From Bacillus sp. sid0103 (lineage in GTDB: Bacteria > Bacillota > Bacilli > Bacillales_B > DSM-18226), in the NCBI RefSeq assembly GCF_019219025.1, contig NZ_JAHUWN010000010.1, positions 1-64,000 of the forward strand: DNA of 64,000 bases, given 5' to 3'. Positions 47,257 to 57,055 of the stretch are shown here, in pieces; positions within the stretch are counted from its first letter, which is position 1, and each line of letters starts with the position of its first letter. The translations under genes were made by a program, and so were the position numbers. The notes under the pieces were generated by a model. It ran no database searches, was not told the DNA's origin, and was given only the letters and a program-made list of their open reading frames with translations.

Positions 47257-48492
47257 CTATTTTGCCAACATGGTTAAAACCGTATCCAATAAAACATTAA
47301 CCCCTTTTTCGCAGTCTTCCCACGTGGTTAATTCTTCTTCACAATGGCTTTTTCCATTAATACTAGGAACGAACAGCATCGCTGTCGGCACGAAACTAGC
47401 AATGAACTGGGCATCATGACCAGCACCTGAAACCATTCTTTTATTGGAATACCCTAGCGACTGGGCCGATTCTTCTAGCGCCTTGCAGATTTCTGGTTCA
47501 AACCAGACTGTGTCCCGCTCCCATAATTTTGTTGTTTTGACTTCACAGCCCTCATTTAAAGACGTTAATGTTGGGAGTGCTTCGATGAAGTTTTTAACCG
47601 TGCGGACAATTTCCATGTCTTTATGGCGGGCTTCTAAAGTAAAGATCACCTTATTTGGAATGACTGTATGGATGCTTGGGTACACGTTCACCCTGCCTAT
47701 TGTAAAGACTAGCTCTTCATCCAATACCCCCAACCGCCTGCGAATTTCATTGATTAAGTTATTGGCAGCAAACAGGGCATCTTTCCTCATATTCATAGGG
47801 GTGGTGCCGGCATGATCAGATTCTCCTGTTACTTCAATCTCATAACAGGCCATCCCTACCACACATTCAACAACACCGATTGAGAACTCTTCTTTTTCAA
47901 GGATAGGGCCTTGTTCAATGTGGAGTTCTAAAAGGGCAGCAGCCTCTTTCAAACGATTTTCCACTTCCCCTTCGTAGCCGCTGGCCTTTAAGGCCTCCCC
48001 AAAGGTAACTCCCTCTGAATCTACCTTTTTCAACATAACTTCCTTATCAAATTTTCCGGAGAGCACGCCTGATGCCATCATCGATGGTTCAAACCTTGCC
48101 CCCTCTTCATTCGTAAAATTCACAATTGTAATTGGGATTTGTGGTTTAATTTGATTTTCGACCAACGTTCTGACCACTTCTAAACCAGCCACGACCCCTA
48201 AGACACCATCGAAACGGCCGCCTTTTTTCACCGAATCCAAATGGGAGCCAAGTAGAATTGGCGGTTTATCTTCAGTGCCAGCCAATGTTGCATACATGCA
48301 GCCCATATCATCAACAGTGACTGTTAGCCCCAACTCCTCACAGCAAGCACGGAAATAATCCCTCACCCGAATATCTTCCTTTGAAAGAGATAGCCTTGTA
48401 ACCCCATTGTTTTCTGTACGGCCAAAGTTTGCAAATTGTTCTAATGTCGTTTTCAGTCTTTCTCCATTAATCAATAACTTTTGTCGTTGCAT
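47257..48492 (-). CDS. M20-family amidohydrolase (N-carbamoyl-L-amino acid hydrolase/allantoate amidohydrolase type)
   Basis: Zn-dependent cytoplasmic hydrolase of 411 residues. Ligand motifs: LGSHLDSVKKGGRFDGVLGV (His and bridging Asp), NFTNEEGARFEPSMMASGV (Glu general base), ELHIEQGPILE (His), and near the C-terminus SGAGHDAQFIA with PSINGKSHCEEELT. This combination defines the HyuC/AllC/beta-ureidopropionase group, which releases ammonia and CO2 from N-carbamoyl amino acids, ureidoglycolate or allantoate. The substrate cannot be fixed because no hydantoinase, allantoinase or transporter gene is next to it. It has its own promoter (48660-48687) and terminator. Confidence 0.9.
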   Translation of the reverse strand: MQRQKLLINGERLKTTLEQFANFGRTENNGVTRLSLSKEDIRVRDYFRACCEELGLTVTVDDMGCMYATLAGTEDKPPILLGSHLDSVKKGGRFDGVLGVVAGLEVVRTLVENQIKPQIPITIVNFTNEEGARFEPSMMASGVLSGKFDKEVMLKKVDSEGVTFGEALKASGYEGEVENRLKEAAALLELHIEQGPILEKEEFSIGVVECVVGMACYEIEVTGESDHAGTTPMNMRKDALFAANNLINEIRRRLGVLDEELVFTIGRVNVYPSIHTVIPNKVIFTLEARHKDMEIVRTVKNFIEALPTLTSLNEGCEVKTTKLWERDTVWFEPEICKALEESAQSLGYSNKRMVSGAGHDAQFIASFVPTAMLFVPSINGKSHCEEELTTWEDCEKGVNVLLDTVLTMLAK

Positions 48493-48659
48493 GATTAAAC
48501 ACTCCCCTTTTTTTAAATGAGATTACGTGCATGGTATCTGTTTCAAAGATCACATGGAGGATAAAAACGAAAATTTGCTATTCTCGTTAGGAAGGTGCTC
48601 TTGGACCCAAAGGTCGCTGACAGTGCGATTCATTATGTAAATATTCAGTCAATATCTTT

Positions 48660-48687
48660 ATTATACACCACTGCCAAGCCCTGTCAT
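48660..48687 (-). promoter_or_regulatory. sigma-A promoter of the amidohydrolase gene
   Basis: On the minus strand -35 ATGACA (48682-48687) and a perfect -10 TATAAT (48660-48665) are spaced 16 nt. It lies about 170 nt upstream of the start codon; the leader between shows no clear structure. Confidence 0.6.
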
Positions 48688-48734
48688 TAGACAAAACATC
48701 AAATCCAACCTCCAAATTGTTTGATAGTTTGTAT

Positions 48735-48791
48735 GAAAAAAGGTGTCAGGCACCACTCGTGGACAAATGTCCACGGACGGTGCCTGACACC
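48735..48791 (-). terminator. dispersed palindrome acting as terminator of mglBAC
   Basis: GGTGTCAGGCACC (48742-48754) and GGTGCCTGACACC (48779-48791), with inner CGTGGACA/TGTCCACG, form a long stem. On the minus strand T7 follows (48735-48741). It begins 7 nt after the mglC stop codon. Confidence 0.85.
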
Positions 48792-48798
48792 AATAATC

Positions 48799-49821
48799 TT
48801 ATTTTTTCTTTGCGTGTTTGCGCATGTCGAAGGCTACGGCTACTACGATGATTAGTCCTTTTACGATGAATTGGATGTATGGGCTTACGCCAAGGAAGGC
48901 TAGTCCGTAGTTGATGATTTGGAATATTAATACCCCGGTTACTACGCCTGGTACTGATCCAATCCCACCAGATAGGGATACACCACCAACCACGCAGGCT
49001 GCGATGGCATCGAGTTCGTACATGTTTCCTGTATTGTTTGTCGCACTACCAACACGACCAGCTTCAAGCGTACCAGAGAAGCCATATAATAGACCTGCAA
49101 TCATATAGATAATAATCAGGTTTCTTGCAACGTTAACACCAGATACTTTTGCTGCTTCAGGGTTCCCCCCGATTGCAAACATGTTTTTACCTAATTGAGT
49201 TTTATTCCAAATAACCCAGATAATCACAGTTGTTACAATCGCATAAATAACTAGATATGGAAGTTCATATGATCCAATTGGAATCCCACGTTGGGCAAAT
49301 GTTGTAAATTTTTCGCTTAATCCACCTATTGGCTGTGCACCATATGGCGGGCGGTCAAAGTAGATAGAAGTGATTCCGTATACACCAATCATCATACCTA
49401 ATGTGGCAATGAACGGTGGTACGTGTAATTTAGCGACAATCACACCATTTAATGTAGCAATTAAACCAGTTGCAACCATAGCAATTAAGATTGGAACAAT
49501 TAGTGGTAATTCAGGCAAATTCGGATACATTTTATAAGCATAATCGCCCGCTTGCAGCATAGATGCAGACACAACCGCCGCAAGCCCGACCAATCGTCCG
49601 GCGGATAAATCTGTCCCAGCGGTAATCAGAATTCCTGCCATCCCGAGTGCGATGATAATTCGGGAAGAGGATTGGCTTAAAATATTGATCAGGTTTGTAA
49701 CTGATAGAAAGTCAGGAGAAGCGATTACGATTCCAATGACAAGTAGGATTAAAAAGACATATATCACATTATCAAAGAGCAATTTGGTTATACTGCTTTT
49801 TTGTGTAGCTGATTTATTCAT
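48799..49821 (-). CDS. mglC: galactose/methyl-galactoside ABC permease MglC
   Basis: 340 residues, an integral membrane permease of the CUT2 class with about 8-10 helices. It is very similar to enterobacterial MglC throughout: NILSQSSSRIIIALGMAGILITAGTDLSAGRLVGLAAVV, FAIGGNPEAAKVSGVNVARN and YELDAIAACVVGGVSLSGGIGSV. With MglA and MglB it imports galactose and glucose. The second ATG (49821) is chosen because GGAGGAG abuts the first one. It begins 12 nt after the mglA stop and ends at the dispersed-palindrome terminator. Confidence 0.96.
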   Translation of the reverse strand: MNKSATQKSSITKLLFDNVIYVFLILLVIGIVIASPDFLSVTNLINILSQSSSRIIIALGMAGILITAGTDLSAGRLVGLAAVVSASMLQAGDYAYKMYPNLPELPLIVPILIAMVATGLIATLNGVIVAKLHVPPFIATLGMMIGVYGITSIYFDRPPYGAQPIGGLSEKFTTFAQRGIPIGSYELPYLVIYAIVTTVIIWVIWNKTQLGKNMFAIGGNPEAAKVSGVNVARNLIIIYMIAGLLYGFSGTLEAGRVGSATNNTGNMYELDAIAACVVGGVSLSGGIGSVPGVVTGVLIFQIINYGLAFLGVSPYIQFIVKGLIIVVAVAFDMRKHAKKK

Positions 49822-49833
49822 TTGCATCTCCTC

Positions 49834-51339
49834 CTAATACAAAGCTGCTAAGCGCATGATTTCTTCTTGGGACGTTGTTGCCGTTTCTACGATCCCTGCT
49901 GCTTTTCCATTACTCATAACTAAAATTCGGTCAGAAACACCTAATAGCTCTGGCATTTCTGAAGAAATCATGATAATTCCTTTTCCTTCAGCAGCTAACT
50001 CGTTAATTAACTGGTAAATTTCAAACTTTGCCCCAACATCAATTCCTCGTGTCGGTTCATCTAGTAATAAAATTTCCGGTTTTGTTAACAGCCAGCGCCC
50101 GATAATCACCTTTTGCTGGTTACCACCTGAAAGACTGCCGATAGATGTTTTTTGCGACGGGGTTTTTACTTTCATGGAATCAATTACCCATTGCGTATCG
50201 TCGGCAACTTTGCGGTCTGATAAGAACCCGCTTTTTAGTTTATATTGTTTCATGTTCGAAATGATTGAGTTAAAACTGATGCTCAAATCTGGGAAAATCC
50301 CTGTCGATCTTCTTTCTTCTGTAACAAGGGCAAAGCCGTTTTTGATGGCATGCTGCGGCGAATGGTTCTTAACCACTTTGCCATTTAATTCAATCGTTCC
50401 AGATGTTATTGCCCTTATTCCAAATAGGGCTTCCACAACTTCTGTCCGTTTGGAACCAACCAAGCCAGCAATCCCTAATATTTCGCCTTTTCTTAGTTCA
50501 AAGCTAACATTTGAAAAAGAAGGCTGTGTTTCTGCAGTCAAATCAGTGACTTTTAAAATGACATCCCCTGGCTTGTTTACCTTAGCAGGGAAGCGTTGTG
50601 ATAAGTCACGGCCAACCATCAGTTTGATGATTTCGTCAGTGGTTATATTTTTCGCGCTTTTCGTCGCTATATATTGACCGTCCCGCATGATCGTTACTTC
50701 ATCCGAAATCTTTAAGATTTCCTCCATTTTGTGAGAAATATAGATAATCGCTACATTCTCACTTTGAAGTCTTCTGATGATTCTAAAGAGATGATTTACT
50801 TCCGTCTCAGTAAGTGATGAGGTTGGTTCGTCCATTACAATAATTTTCGAATGGTAGGAAACAGCCTTTGCAATTTCCACCATTTGCATTTCAGAAACGG
50901 ATAACGTACTCACCTTACTGCGTGGGTCAATATTAATGTCGAGACTTTTAAAAATCGCTGCTGTATCCTCATACATTTTCTTCTCATCTATGAAAATACC
51001 TTTTTTTGGATAACGGCCCAGCCAGATATTATCCATAACATTCTGTTGACGCACCTGATTTAGTTCTTGGTGCACCATCGATACTCCATTTTCAAGCGCC
51101 TGCTTCGAATTAGCGAAGGAAACCTCTTTTCCATCAAAAAGAATTTTGCCTTCATCCATTGAATAAATACCGAATAGACATTTCATGAGTGTCGATTTTC
51201 CTGCCCCATTTTCGCCCATTAAGGCATGCACCGACCCGGGCTTTACTTTAAGGGACACATTATCTAAAGCAAGTACCCCAGGGAATCGTTTGGTTATGTT
51301 TAGCATTTCAAGTAAATTGGTAGTACTGGATTCTGACAT
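49834..51339 (-). CDS. mglA: galactose/methyl-galactoside ABC ATPase MglA
   Basis: 501 residues with two fused ATPase domains, as in all CUT2 importers. Domain 1 has Walker [13 protein letters not shown], a [15 protein letters not shown] signature and [13 protein letters not shown]. Domain 2 has a degenerate P-loop [31 protein letters not shown] and [16 protein letters not shown]. It energises galactose uptake via MglC. GGAGG ribosome binding site. It is separated from mglB by 221 bp containing a structured repeat, which may reduce mglA/mglC translation relative to mglB (inference). Confidence 0.96.
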   Translation of the reverse strand: MSESSTTNLLEMLNITKRFPGVLALDNVSLKVKPGSVHALMGENGAGKSTLMKCLFGIYSMDEGKILFDGKEVSFANSKQALENGVSMVHQELNQVRQQNVMDNIWLGRYPKKGIFIDEKKMYEDTAAIFKSLDINIDPRSKVSTLSVSEMQMVEIAKAVSYHSKIIVMDEPTSSLTETEVNHLFRIIRRLQSENVAIIYISHKMEEILKISDEVTIMRDGQYIATKSAKNITTDEIIKLMVGRDLSQRFPAKVNKPGDVILKVTDLTAETQPSFSNVSFELRKGEILGIAGLVGSKRTEVVEALFGIRAITSGTIELNGKVVKNHSPQHAIKNGFALVTEERRSTGIFPDLSISFNSIISNMKQYKLKSGFLSDRKVADDTQWVIDSMKVKTPSQKTSIGSLSGGNQQKVIIGRWLLTKPEILLLDEPTRGIDVGAKFEIYQLINELAAEGKGIIMISSEMPELLGVSDRILVMSNGKAAGIVETATTSQEEIMRLAALY

Positions 51340-51431
51340 GAGCGAACCTCCTTGTTAAACCATTTGAAGATATATGACACGGATTAGGCGTGTCATCTAA
51401 ATTTGTTAGAAGAATTTTTTTTTCAAAAAAC

Positions 51432-51550
51432 GGTGTCCAGCTCCAGTTTCAGGTGGAGTCATACTCCGAACGAAAGAAAAGTGACCCCTTTTCCTTCGTT
51501 CGAAGAGCGCCTTGGGGCTGGTGCCAACCCCTGGACTAGGCGCTTCTTCT
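51432..51550. repeat. structured intergenic repeat-like element between mglB and mglA
   Basis: It begins GGTGTCCAGCTCC and ends GGCGCTTCTTCT, like the GTGTCTAGCTCCAGCGCC...AAGGCGCTT elements I recall from other Bacillus genomes. A strong hairpin lies inside: CGAACGAA-A-GAAAAG (51467-51481) with CTTTTC-C-TTCGTTCG (51488-51502). A second pairing is CTCCAG/CTGGAG-like near the left end. It encodes no protein. Only one copy is in the window, so calling it a repeat rests on memory. Confidence 0.55.
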
Positions 51551-51560
51551 ATATTAGTTC

Positions 51561-52616
51561 TTACTTATATGCGTCTTTACCAACTTGGATATTATCTTTT
51601 GTTACTTCGATGTAAGGAACACGAACTGCTTTGTTGTCGTCAAGTTTCCATTCTGTTCCGTCTAATACGTCTTTACCTTTTGCTGCATTTGCTGCAAGTT
51701 CGATTGTTGCTTTACCTTGGTTTTTCGCGTCGTTCAAGATTGTACCAACCATTTTGCCCTTTTCAATCATTTCAAGTGCTTCAGGAATCGCGTCAACACC
51801 TACGACTGGCATGAACTTGTCACCAGAGAAGTACCCAGCTTTTTCAAGAGAAGCAACTGCACCTAGTGCCATTCCGTCGTTGTTAGCGATTACGAATTCA
51901 ATCTTGTCACTGTACTTAGCTAACCAAGCATCCATTTTTTCGGTAGCTTTTGTTGCATCCCACATCGCCGTATCCATTGCTAATTCTTCCATCTGAATAC
52001 CTTTTTCTTTTACAGTATCCACAGCAAATTTTGTACGTGCCTCTGCATCTGGGTGTCCTGGCTCACCTTTTAATAATACGTATTGGATTTTGCCATCTTT
52101 ATTTTTATCATATTTATCTTTGTTAGCTTCCCAAGCTTTTGCGATCAATTGACCTTGAAGAACACCTGATTCTGAAGATGTTGTTCCTACATAGTAAGCT
52201 TTATCGTAGCCTTTTAATACGCTCGCATCTGGCTCTTTGTTAAAGAAGATAACTGGAATATTTTTTGGTTTTGCCTTATCAATAATGGTTTGAGCTGCTT
52301 TTGGGTCAACTAGGTTAATGGCTAGAGACTTAGCTCCTTTGGCAATAAGTGTATCCACTTGCTCAATTTGTTTTGCCTGGTCGTTTTGAGAGTCATTCAA
52401 CATAAGCTTAACGTTGTCTTTAGCTGATGTTTCCATTGCACGGCGAACATAAGACATGAAGTTGTCATCAAATTTGTAAATCGTCGCACCAACTGCTGGA
52501 AGACTGCTGCCCTTGCCAGAATCTGTACCGCTAGTTGAATCACTGCAGCCTGTTGCTAATAGAATACTAGATGCAACTGTCAAAGATAGAATTAAACCTT
52601 TTTTCTTTTTAAACAT
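51561..52616 (-). CDS. mglB: galactose/glucose-binding lipoprotein MglB
   Basis: 351 residues. Lipoprotein signal with Cys near residue 24 (LLATGCSD), then a type I sugar-binding fold. A calcium-binding loop DKNKDGKIQ followed by [19 protein letters not shown] is the same as in enterobacterial MglB. Sugar-contact segments [30 protein letters not shown] and [13 protein letters not shown] are also conserved. It captures galactose and glucose outside the cell for MglAC. It is the first gene of the operon; a near-perfect cre palindrome lies about 70 nt upstream, and a dedicated sugar-sensing kinase system is encoded just upstream. Confidence 0.96.
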   Translation of the reverse strand: MFKKKKGLILSLTVASSILLATGCSDSTSGTDSGKGSSLPAVGATIYKFDDNFMSYVRRAMETSAKDNVKLMLNDSQNDQAKQIEQVDTLIAKGAKSLAINLVDPKAAQTIIDKAKPKNIPVIFFNKEPDASVLKGYDKAYYVGTTSSESGVLQGQLIAKAWEANKDKYDKNKDGKIQYVLLKGEPGHPDAEARTKFAVDTVKEKGIQMEELAMDTAMWDATKATEKMDAWLAKYSDKIEFVIANNDGMALGAVASLEKAGYFSGDKFMPVVGVDAIPEALEMIEKGKMVGTILNDAKNQGKATIELAANAAKGKDVLDGTEWKLDDNKAVRVPYIEVTKDNIQVGKDAYK

Positions 52617-52683
52617 GTTGTCATTCTCCTTTTACTATTTAGTAAAGACTCTGGTAAGCAGCACAACGCCTCGCTAACCTTAG

Positions 52684-52697
52684 TGTAAGCCCTTACA
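52684..52697. promoter_or_regulatory. cre-like palindrome upstream of mglB
   Basis: TGTAAGCCCTTACA differs from the perfect palindromic cre TGTAAGCGCTTACA at a single central base. It lies 68-81 nt upstream of the start codon. A weaker cre-like TGCAAACGCTTTAT is near 52772. The central CG-to-CC change may weaken CcpA binding. Confidence 0.55.
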
Positions 52698-52809
52698 GAT
52701 ATGTTAGCATGAGGGGGGGTTCCTCAATAGTTCAAAAGTCTAGCATTAATTTGTGATTATCTAGATTTTTTTGCAAACGCTTTATTTTCACGTCATTTAT
52801 CCACAAATC

Positions 52810-52846
52810 AAAAAAAGACCAATCCACTCCTGCGGATTAGTCTTTT
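52810..52846 (-). terminator. rho-independent terminator of the sugar-sensor operon
   Basis: On the minus strand GACTAATCC and GGATTGGTC form a stem with an 8-nt loop followed by T7. It is 12 nt after the response-regulator stop, so mglBAC is a separate transcript. Confidence 0.85.
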
Positions 52847-52858
52847 AGAATAATAATA

Positions 52859-54445
52859 TTAACTTACTGTAACTTTTCGAAATTCAGTTGGCGATAAGCC
52901 TGTGTGTTTTTTGAACACGCGGCTAAAATAGTTTGGGTCCTTGTAACCAATTGAGTAGCATATTTCTTTCAAGCTTTTTCCTGGGTCAACCATCTCAGAC
53001 TTGGCATGCCTAATTCTTATTTCCGTCAAATAATCAATAAAGGTCATCCCAAATCGATCTTTAAATAATTTGCTGAAATAATATGGACTAAGTTCCACAT
53101 ATTCTGCCACTAATTCTAAGGTGATCGATTCAGCATAATGCGTTTCGATATACTCCTTCGCTTTATAGAGCATTCCCTTCGCATGATCATTTCTCCAAAT
53201 CTGAACATGATGGACGACCGCCAATAAATGGGCTTTGCCTTTTTCAAAAATCTCCATAATATCTTCAGACTCTTCCACTGCAGGTGTTCGTTCATAGCTT
53301 ATGCCTAAATCATGGAGCATTCGGGAAACGAGAATAAACATTTCGTCAAAGGACTTTTTCACTAAGGCTCCTTTTATATTCTTGTCCTCAGCCAGCATGG
53401 TGGCAAATGATTCAAAAATAAACAAGACTTGATTGACGTCTCCCTGCCGAATGGCCTCTAATAGCTTCTTCTCTATTTCTAACACTCCAGATGAGGATGG
53501 CAATTCGGCCGAACCCTGTTTAACCGCAAATAAATACTTCCGGTTTGGAGTTTTCGCGAGGTGCTGTAGGGCCATGAGCGCTTCAAGATAGGATTTATTT
53601 AATTCATTAGCCTGATTATAAGGAAGACCAACCCCAATCCTTAGTTCAGCATTGAAGTGTTTTTTTTCAAAGAGACTGTTCAGGTTATCGATGACGGCCT
53701 GGGCATTGGTTTTAAAATGGACCTTTTCCGTTGCTTTTTTACATAGGAATAAGACTGGTACTTGTGAATCGGTTAACGGCCCAACCATCATTTCCTGTTT
53801 AATCATGACAGAATTAAGGGTATCCTTAAGCCAAAAATACCAGTTCTGTTTTTCCTCTGCCGTTAGCTCGATCTTCCCCTTGGACCGCAGCGAGAATAGC
53901 ATGATGTAGCCGGAAGTAATTTCAACCCCAAGGAGTTGTCCCCATTCATCAAAGGTAATATCCTGAACCTGATTCACTAATACAGTCGATACCCATTCTT
54001 TTTGGGCGATTGATACAGCCCGGTCCAGGCTTTCCCGCAGATTTTGCTGTTCTTCTCGCTGTTTGCTCTCCTCAAAAATTTCATCGGAAACGCGCTTTAA
54101 TGCTGCAAGGATATCTTGTTTTCTGCTTGGTTTTAAGATGTATTCCTTCACCCCCTGCTGCATCACTTCTTTTGCATATTCAAACGTATTAAAGGCAGAA
54201 ACCATGATAAATCGAATGCCAGGGTTGGTTTTTTTTATGGCTTTGACGGCCTGAACACCATCAATTCCCGGCATTTTTATGTCCATAAAAATGATATCAG
54301 GATTGTGTTCTGTAGCCATTTCAATCGCGATTCTTCCATTGGGTGCCTCGCCAATGACCATTACGCCCTCTGAAGAACTGCTAATGATTTTCGTTAACGC
54401 CGTTCGCTCAAGGACTTCATCATCCACAATAAGAATTTTCAACAA
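52859..54445 (-). CDS. YesN-type response regulator (receiver + AraC HTH)
   Basis: 528 residues. Receiver domain (1-125) with DDE at 8-10, phospho-Asp in IIFMDIKMPGIDG (about 56) and Lys in YILKPSRKQD. A long middle region (about 140-420), helical with unclear fold, precedes the AraC HTH at the C-terminus (AEYVELSPYYFSKLFKDRFGMTFIDYL and SIGYKDPNYFSRVFKKHTGLSPTEFR). TTG start with GGGGGAAG upstream; it overlaps the kinase gene by 26 bp. It is expected to activate mglBAC directly downstream. The organisation matches the YesN partner of sugar-binding/LytS-type systems known in clostridia. Confidence 0.94.
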   Translation of the reverse strand: MLKILIVDDEVLERTALTKIISSSSEGVMVIGEAPNGRIAIEMATEHNPDIIFMDIKMPGIDGVQAVKAIKKTNPGIRFIMVSAFNTFEYAKEVMQQGVKEYILKPSRKQDILAALKRVSDEIFEESKQREEQQNLRESLDRAVSIAQKEWVSTVLVNQVQDITFDEWGQLLGVEITSGYIMLFSLRSKGKIELTAEEKQNWYFWLKDTLNSVMIKQEMMVGPLTDSQVPVLFLCKKATEKVHFKTNAQAVIDNLNSLFEKKHFNAELRIGVGLPYNQANELNKSYLEALMALQHLAKTPNRKYLFAVKQGSAELPSSSGVLEIEKKLLEAIRQGDVNQVLFIFESFATMLAEDKNIKGALVKKSFDEMFILVSRMLHDLGISYERTPAVEESEDIMEIFEKGKAHLLAVVHHVQIWRNDHAKGMLYKAKEYIETHYAESITLELVAEYVELSPYYFSKLFKDRFGMTFIDYLTEIRIRHAKSEMVDPGKSLKEICYSIGYKDPNYFSRVFKKHTGLSPTEFRKVTVS

Positions 54446-55904
54446 GCGTGCTTCCCCCTTTAACAGCCTCAGGAATTGTTAGTCTAAAATTTGTCCCGCG
54501 TAAATGCTCTGACTCAATTTCACAAATGTCATTTCTCTGATAAAAGAGTTGCAGCCGTCTAATCACATTTTTCACTCCAATACCATTCGAGTGGCTTTTT
54601 GATTTTTCCGCTTCATATCCTTCTTCCGGCTCAGCACATTCGACATAATTAAGCAATCTCTTTTTTGTGTACTCATCCATCCCTGCTCCATTATCAATGA
54701 CCTCAACATTGACCCGGTCATTGTGGCGGTAAATACGGAGCCTGATGACGCCATCTTCTTCGTAGTGTTCCACACCATGCATAAAGGCATTTTCGATTAA
54801 TGGCTGAAGAATTAAACTAGGGATTTCAATATCTAAACAATCTTCCTCGATGTCGGTTATAAAAGAAATCCGTTCTCCAAAGCGAGTTTGTTGAATATAA
54901 AAATACTCCTGGACAATTCTTACTTCTTCTCTTAATGTTGAAGCTTTATCAAAATCGGTCAGGTTGTACCGAAGTATTGCAGCCACGGCTTCTATTAATC
55001 TCGAAGTCTGTTCAGCTTCCTCCAAATAGGCCAATTTTGAAACCGTATTCAATGTGTTGAATAAAAAATGAGGATTAATTTGGTTTTGCAAGCTCCGTAA
55101 CTCTAATTCTTTTAATAACTTATCCAGCTCTCCCTGTTGTTTGATTTCATTTACCAGCTGTCTAAGGTTCGTACGCATTTGGTTAAAGGTTTCTGTTAAT
55201 GGCTTTAGTTCGTCCTTTGTCGTAATTTTTATATCATTACCTTCTAAGTTTCCAATTGAAATCTCCTTTGCTGCATGTGATAACAGTCTAATCGGCTTCG
55301 TAATCCCGCCGGAAATCCATAATGCTAACAAAGTGCTTAGAAAAAAAGCAGCTGCAAAAAGGGAAATCGACATGAGCTTATAAAAATGGTTTTGCTGCTC
55401 CATTTGATTATAAAATTTTTGATAGTCAGTCAGCTTATTGTTTAATAGCGCAAGAGTGCTTTCTTGAAGGAATGAGTTTATTTTCAATACCTCATTAAAA
55501 TGACTCGAATATTGATTAATCTCGTCCTGCCTAAAGGCACCTACAGTTGCATCGCCTTCATCCAAAAAACTGTCAATCATATTTTTATAATTTGTAAGCG
55601 TAATCTCATTTGTATTGATTACTTTATAAAGTCTCTTCTGATCTTTAATAAGTTTTAGCTTTTCTTTTCGATAGTCTTTTAGGTAGGATTCATCCTTATC
55701 TAAAATATACCCATGAAGCTTTTCCGTAACTAAATTGGATCTTTGCGAAATATCATTAAGCAAAAGAAATCGTTCAAAGCTGTCATCATATTCCGTCATC
55801 AGCTTTTCACTGCTGTTATAGAAAAAGAACCCGACTGAAGTTAACAAAACCACAAGGACAATGAAATAAAGCAGCAATTTTGATCTAATTCGAAATAACA
55901 TCAT
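54420..55904 (-). CDS. YesM/LytS-type sensor histidine kinase
   Basis: 494 residues. Transmembrane segment 1 (about 9-28), an extracytoplasmic helical stalk (about 30-170; four-helix-like, no cache domain evident), transmembrane segment 2 (about 177-197), HAMP (ISGGITKPIRLLSHAAKEISIGNLEG), then His_kinase with LQNQINPHFLFNTLNTVSKL and a HATPase (LILQPLIENAFMHGV, DNGAGMDEY, SNGIGVKNVIRRLQLFY). It overlaps the sugar-binding sensor gene by 4 bp (ATGA) and the regulator gene by 26 bp. It presumably has no ligand pocket of its own and reads the membrane-anchored sugar-binding protein encoded first. Confidence 0.94.
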   Translation of the reverse strand: MMLFRIRSKLLLYFIVLVVLLTSVGFFFYNSSEKLMTEYDDSFERFLLLNDISQRSNLVTEKLHGYILDKDESYLKDYRKEKLKLIKDQKRLYKVINTNEITLTNYKNMIDSFLDEGDATVGAFRQDEINQYSSHFNEVLKINSFLQESTLALLNNKLTDYQKFYNQMEQQNHFYKLMSISLFAAAFFLSTLLALWISGGITKPIRLLSHAAKEISIGNLEGNDIKITTKDELKPLTETFNQMRTNLRQLVNEIKQQGELDKLLKELELRSLQNQINPHFLFNTLNTVSKLAYLEEAEQTSRLIEAVAAILRYNLTDFDKASTLREEVRIVQEYFYIQQTRFGERISFITDIEEDCLDIEIPSLILQPLIENAFMHGVEHYEEDGVIRLRIYRHNDRVNVEVIDNGAGMDEYTKKRLLNYVECAEPEEGYEAEKSKSHSNGIGVKNVIRRLQLFYQRNDICEIESEHLRGTNFRLTIPEAVKGGSTLVENSYCG

Positions 55905-56902
55905 TCATGCTCCCCCATTCTGTCCGGATGATTCACGGATAAATCTTTTATTCTCAAAATTCGAGTATCCGTATGGACAATAGGCGAAACCTTTTTCCCC
56001 TCAATTAGATCAATCATCATTTTTACTGCCCCATAACCCATTTGAAATGGCTCCTGGACAACGGTTGCCTTGATGGTTCCCTTTCTTATTAAACTAAGGG
56101 TTTCCGGTAGTGTATCAAAGCCAATAATATAAATTTGATCCTGTTTTTTATATTTTTCAACCACTTGGGCAATCTCTATGCCATCTAAGGCACTTGTCCC
56201 AAAGAAAGCGTTGACCTCAGGATGATCCTGCAAAATTTGATTGGCTTTTTCTGCTGCTTTCACTCTGCTAATCTCTGACTCTTCCACAGCTATGATATGG
56301 ATTCTTTTTTGTGCTTTTACAGCATCCTGAAATCCCTTAACTCGCTGCTGCATATGGTTTGCATAAAAGCTTCCCGTAATAATTGCTACATTGGCATTAC
56401 CCTTTGTATCCGCTATCAAAGCTTTCCCTGCTAAAAAGCCGGAATAATAATTATCCGTTCCAATATAGGCCATCCTTTTACTGTTCGAGGTGTCCGTATC
56501 GACCGTGATGACAGGGATTCCCTTCGCTACAACCCGATTGATAAGTGGAGTAAATTGTTCGTCACTCAATCCCTGAGTAATGATCCCATCAACCTTTGAA
56601 GCAGCCGACATTTCAATTGTTTTTACATGATCATCAATATTTGCCTGTTTCGGCCCAGCGTATTCCAGCTGAACACCATATTTTCCAGCTGCCTCCTTTG
56701 CCCCTTTTTCTACTAGTCTCCAATATTCGTTATCTAACTCCTCAGGGACAAGAACAATATGATAATCAAACTTTTCTAGTGTCTTTTCTTCTTTAGGTAA
56801 TTCATGTGAAACTACCTTATACCCATAAAAGATTGAAAATGAGCAACTCACAAGAAAAAATAGAATCCCAACTGTATACGCCATGATGGACAATTTGCTC
56901 AT
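55901..56902 (-). CDS. membrane-anchored sugar-binding sensor protein (RbsB/XylFII-like)
   Basis: 333 residues. One N-terminal transmembrane anchor (about 7-27, without a clear cleavable lipobox) is followed by a type I sugar-binding fold (YHIVLVPEELDNEYWRLVEKGAKEAA, DGIITQGLSDEQFTPLI, VITVDTDTSNSKRMAYIGTDNYYSGFLAGKAL, FFGTSALDGIEIAQVVEKY). It is the first gene of an operon with a YesM/LytS-type kinase and a YesN regulator. Clostridial XylFII-LytS-YesN is the precedent, where the binding protein is the sugar-sensing subunit of the kinase. Adjacent mglBAC points to galactose or glucose as signal (inference). Good GGGAGG ribosome binding site. Confidence 0.88.
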   Translation of the reverse strand: MSKLSIMAYTVGILFFLVSCSFSIFYGYKVVSHELPKEEKTLEKFDYHIVLVPEELDNEYWRLVEKGAKEAAGKYGVQLEYAGPKQANIDDHVKTIEMSAASKVDGIITQGLSDEQFTPLINRVVAKGIPVITVDTDTSNSKRMAYIGTDNYYSGFLAGKALIADTKGNANVAIITGSFYANHMQQRVKGFQDAVKAQKRIHIIAVEESEISRVKAAEKANQILQDHPEVNAFFGTSALDGIEIAQVVEKYKKQDQIYIIGFDTLPETLSLIRKGTIKATVVQEPFQMGYGAVKMMIDLIEGKKVSPIVHTDTRILRIKDLSVNHPDRMGEHE

Positions 56903-56940
56903 AGTACCTCCCTAACCTCTCTGCCAGTCTGACTACGGCT

Positions 56941-56969
56941 ATTATACGAGAATTCCAAAAAATCAACAA
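56941..56969 (-). promoter_or_regulatory. sigma-A promoter of the sugar-sensor operon
   Basis: On the minus strand -35 TTGTTG (56964-56969) and perfect -10 TATAAT (56941-56946) with a 17-nt spacer, 38 nt upstream of the start codon. Confidence 0.65.
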
Positions 56970-56995
56970 CGAACTTTTAGTGGAAAGGACCTCAA

Positions 56996-57032
56996 ATAAA
57001 ACAGCCTCCACTCTCTTTCAATGAAGGCTGTT
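56996..57032 (-). terminator. terminator of the minus-strand GH3 gene
   Basis: On the minus strand AACAGCCT and AGGCTGTT form an 8-bp stem with a 17-nt loop followed by TTATTT. It is 24 nt after the GH3 stop and ends upstream of the next promoter. Confidence 0.65.
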
Positions 57033-57055
57033 ACCATTCTTTTATTATTTTCTAA

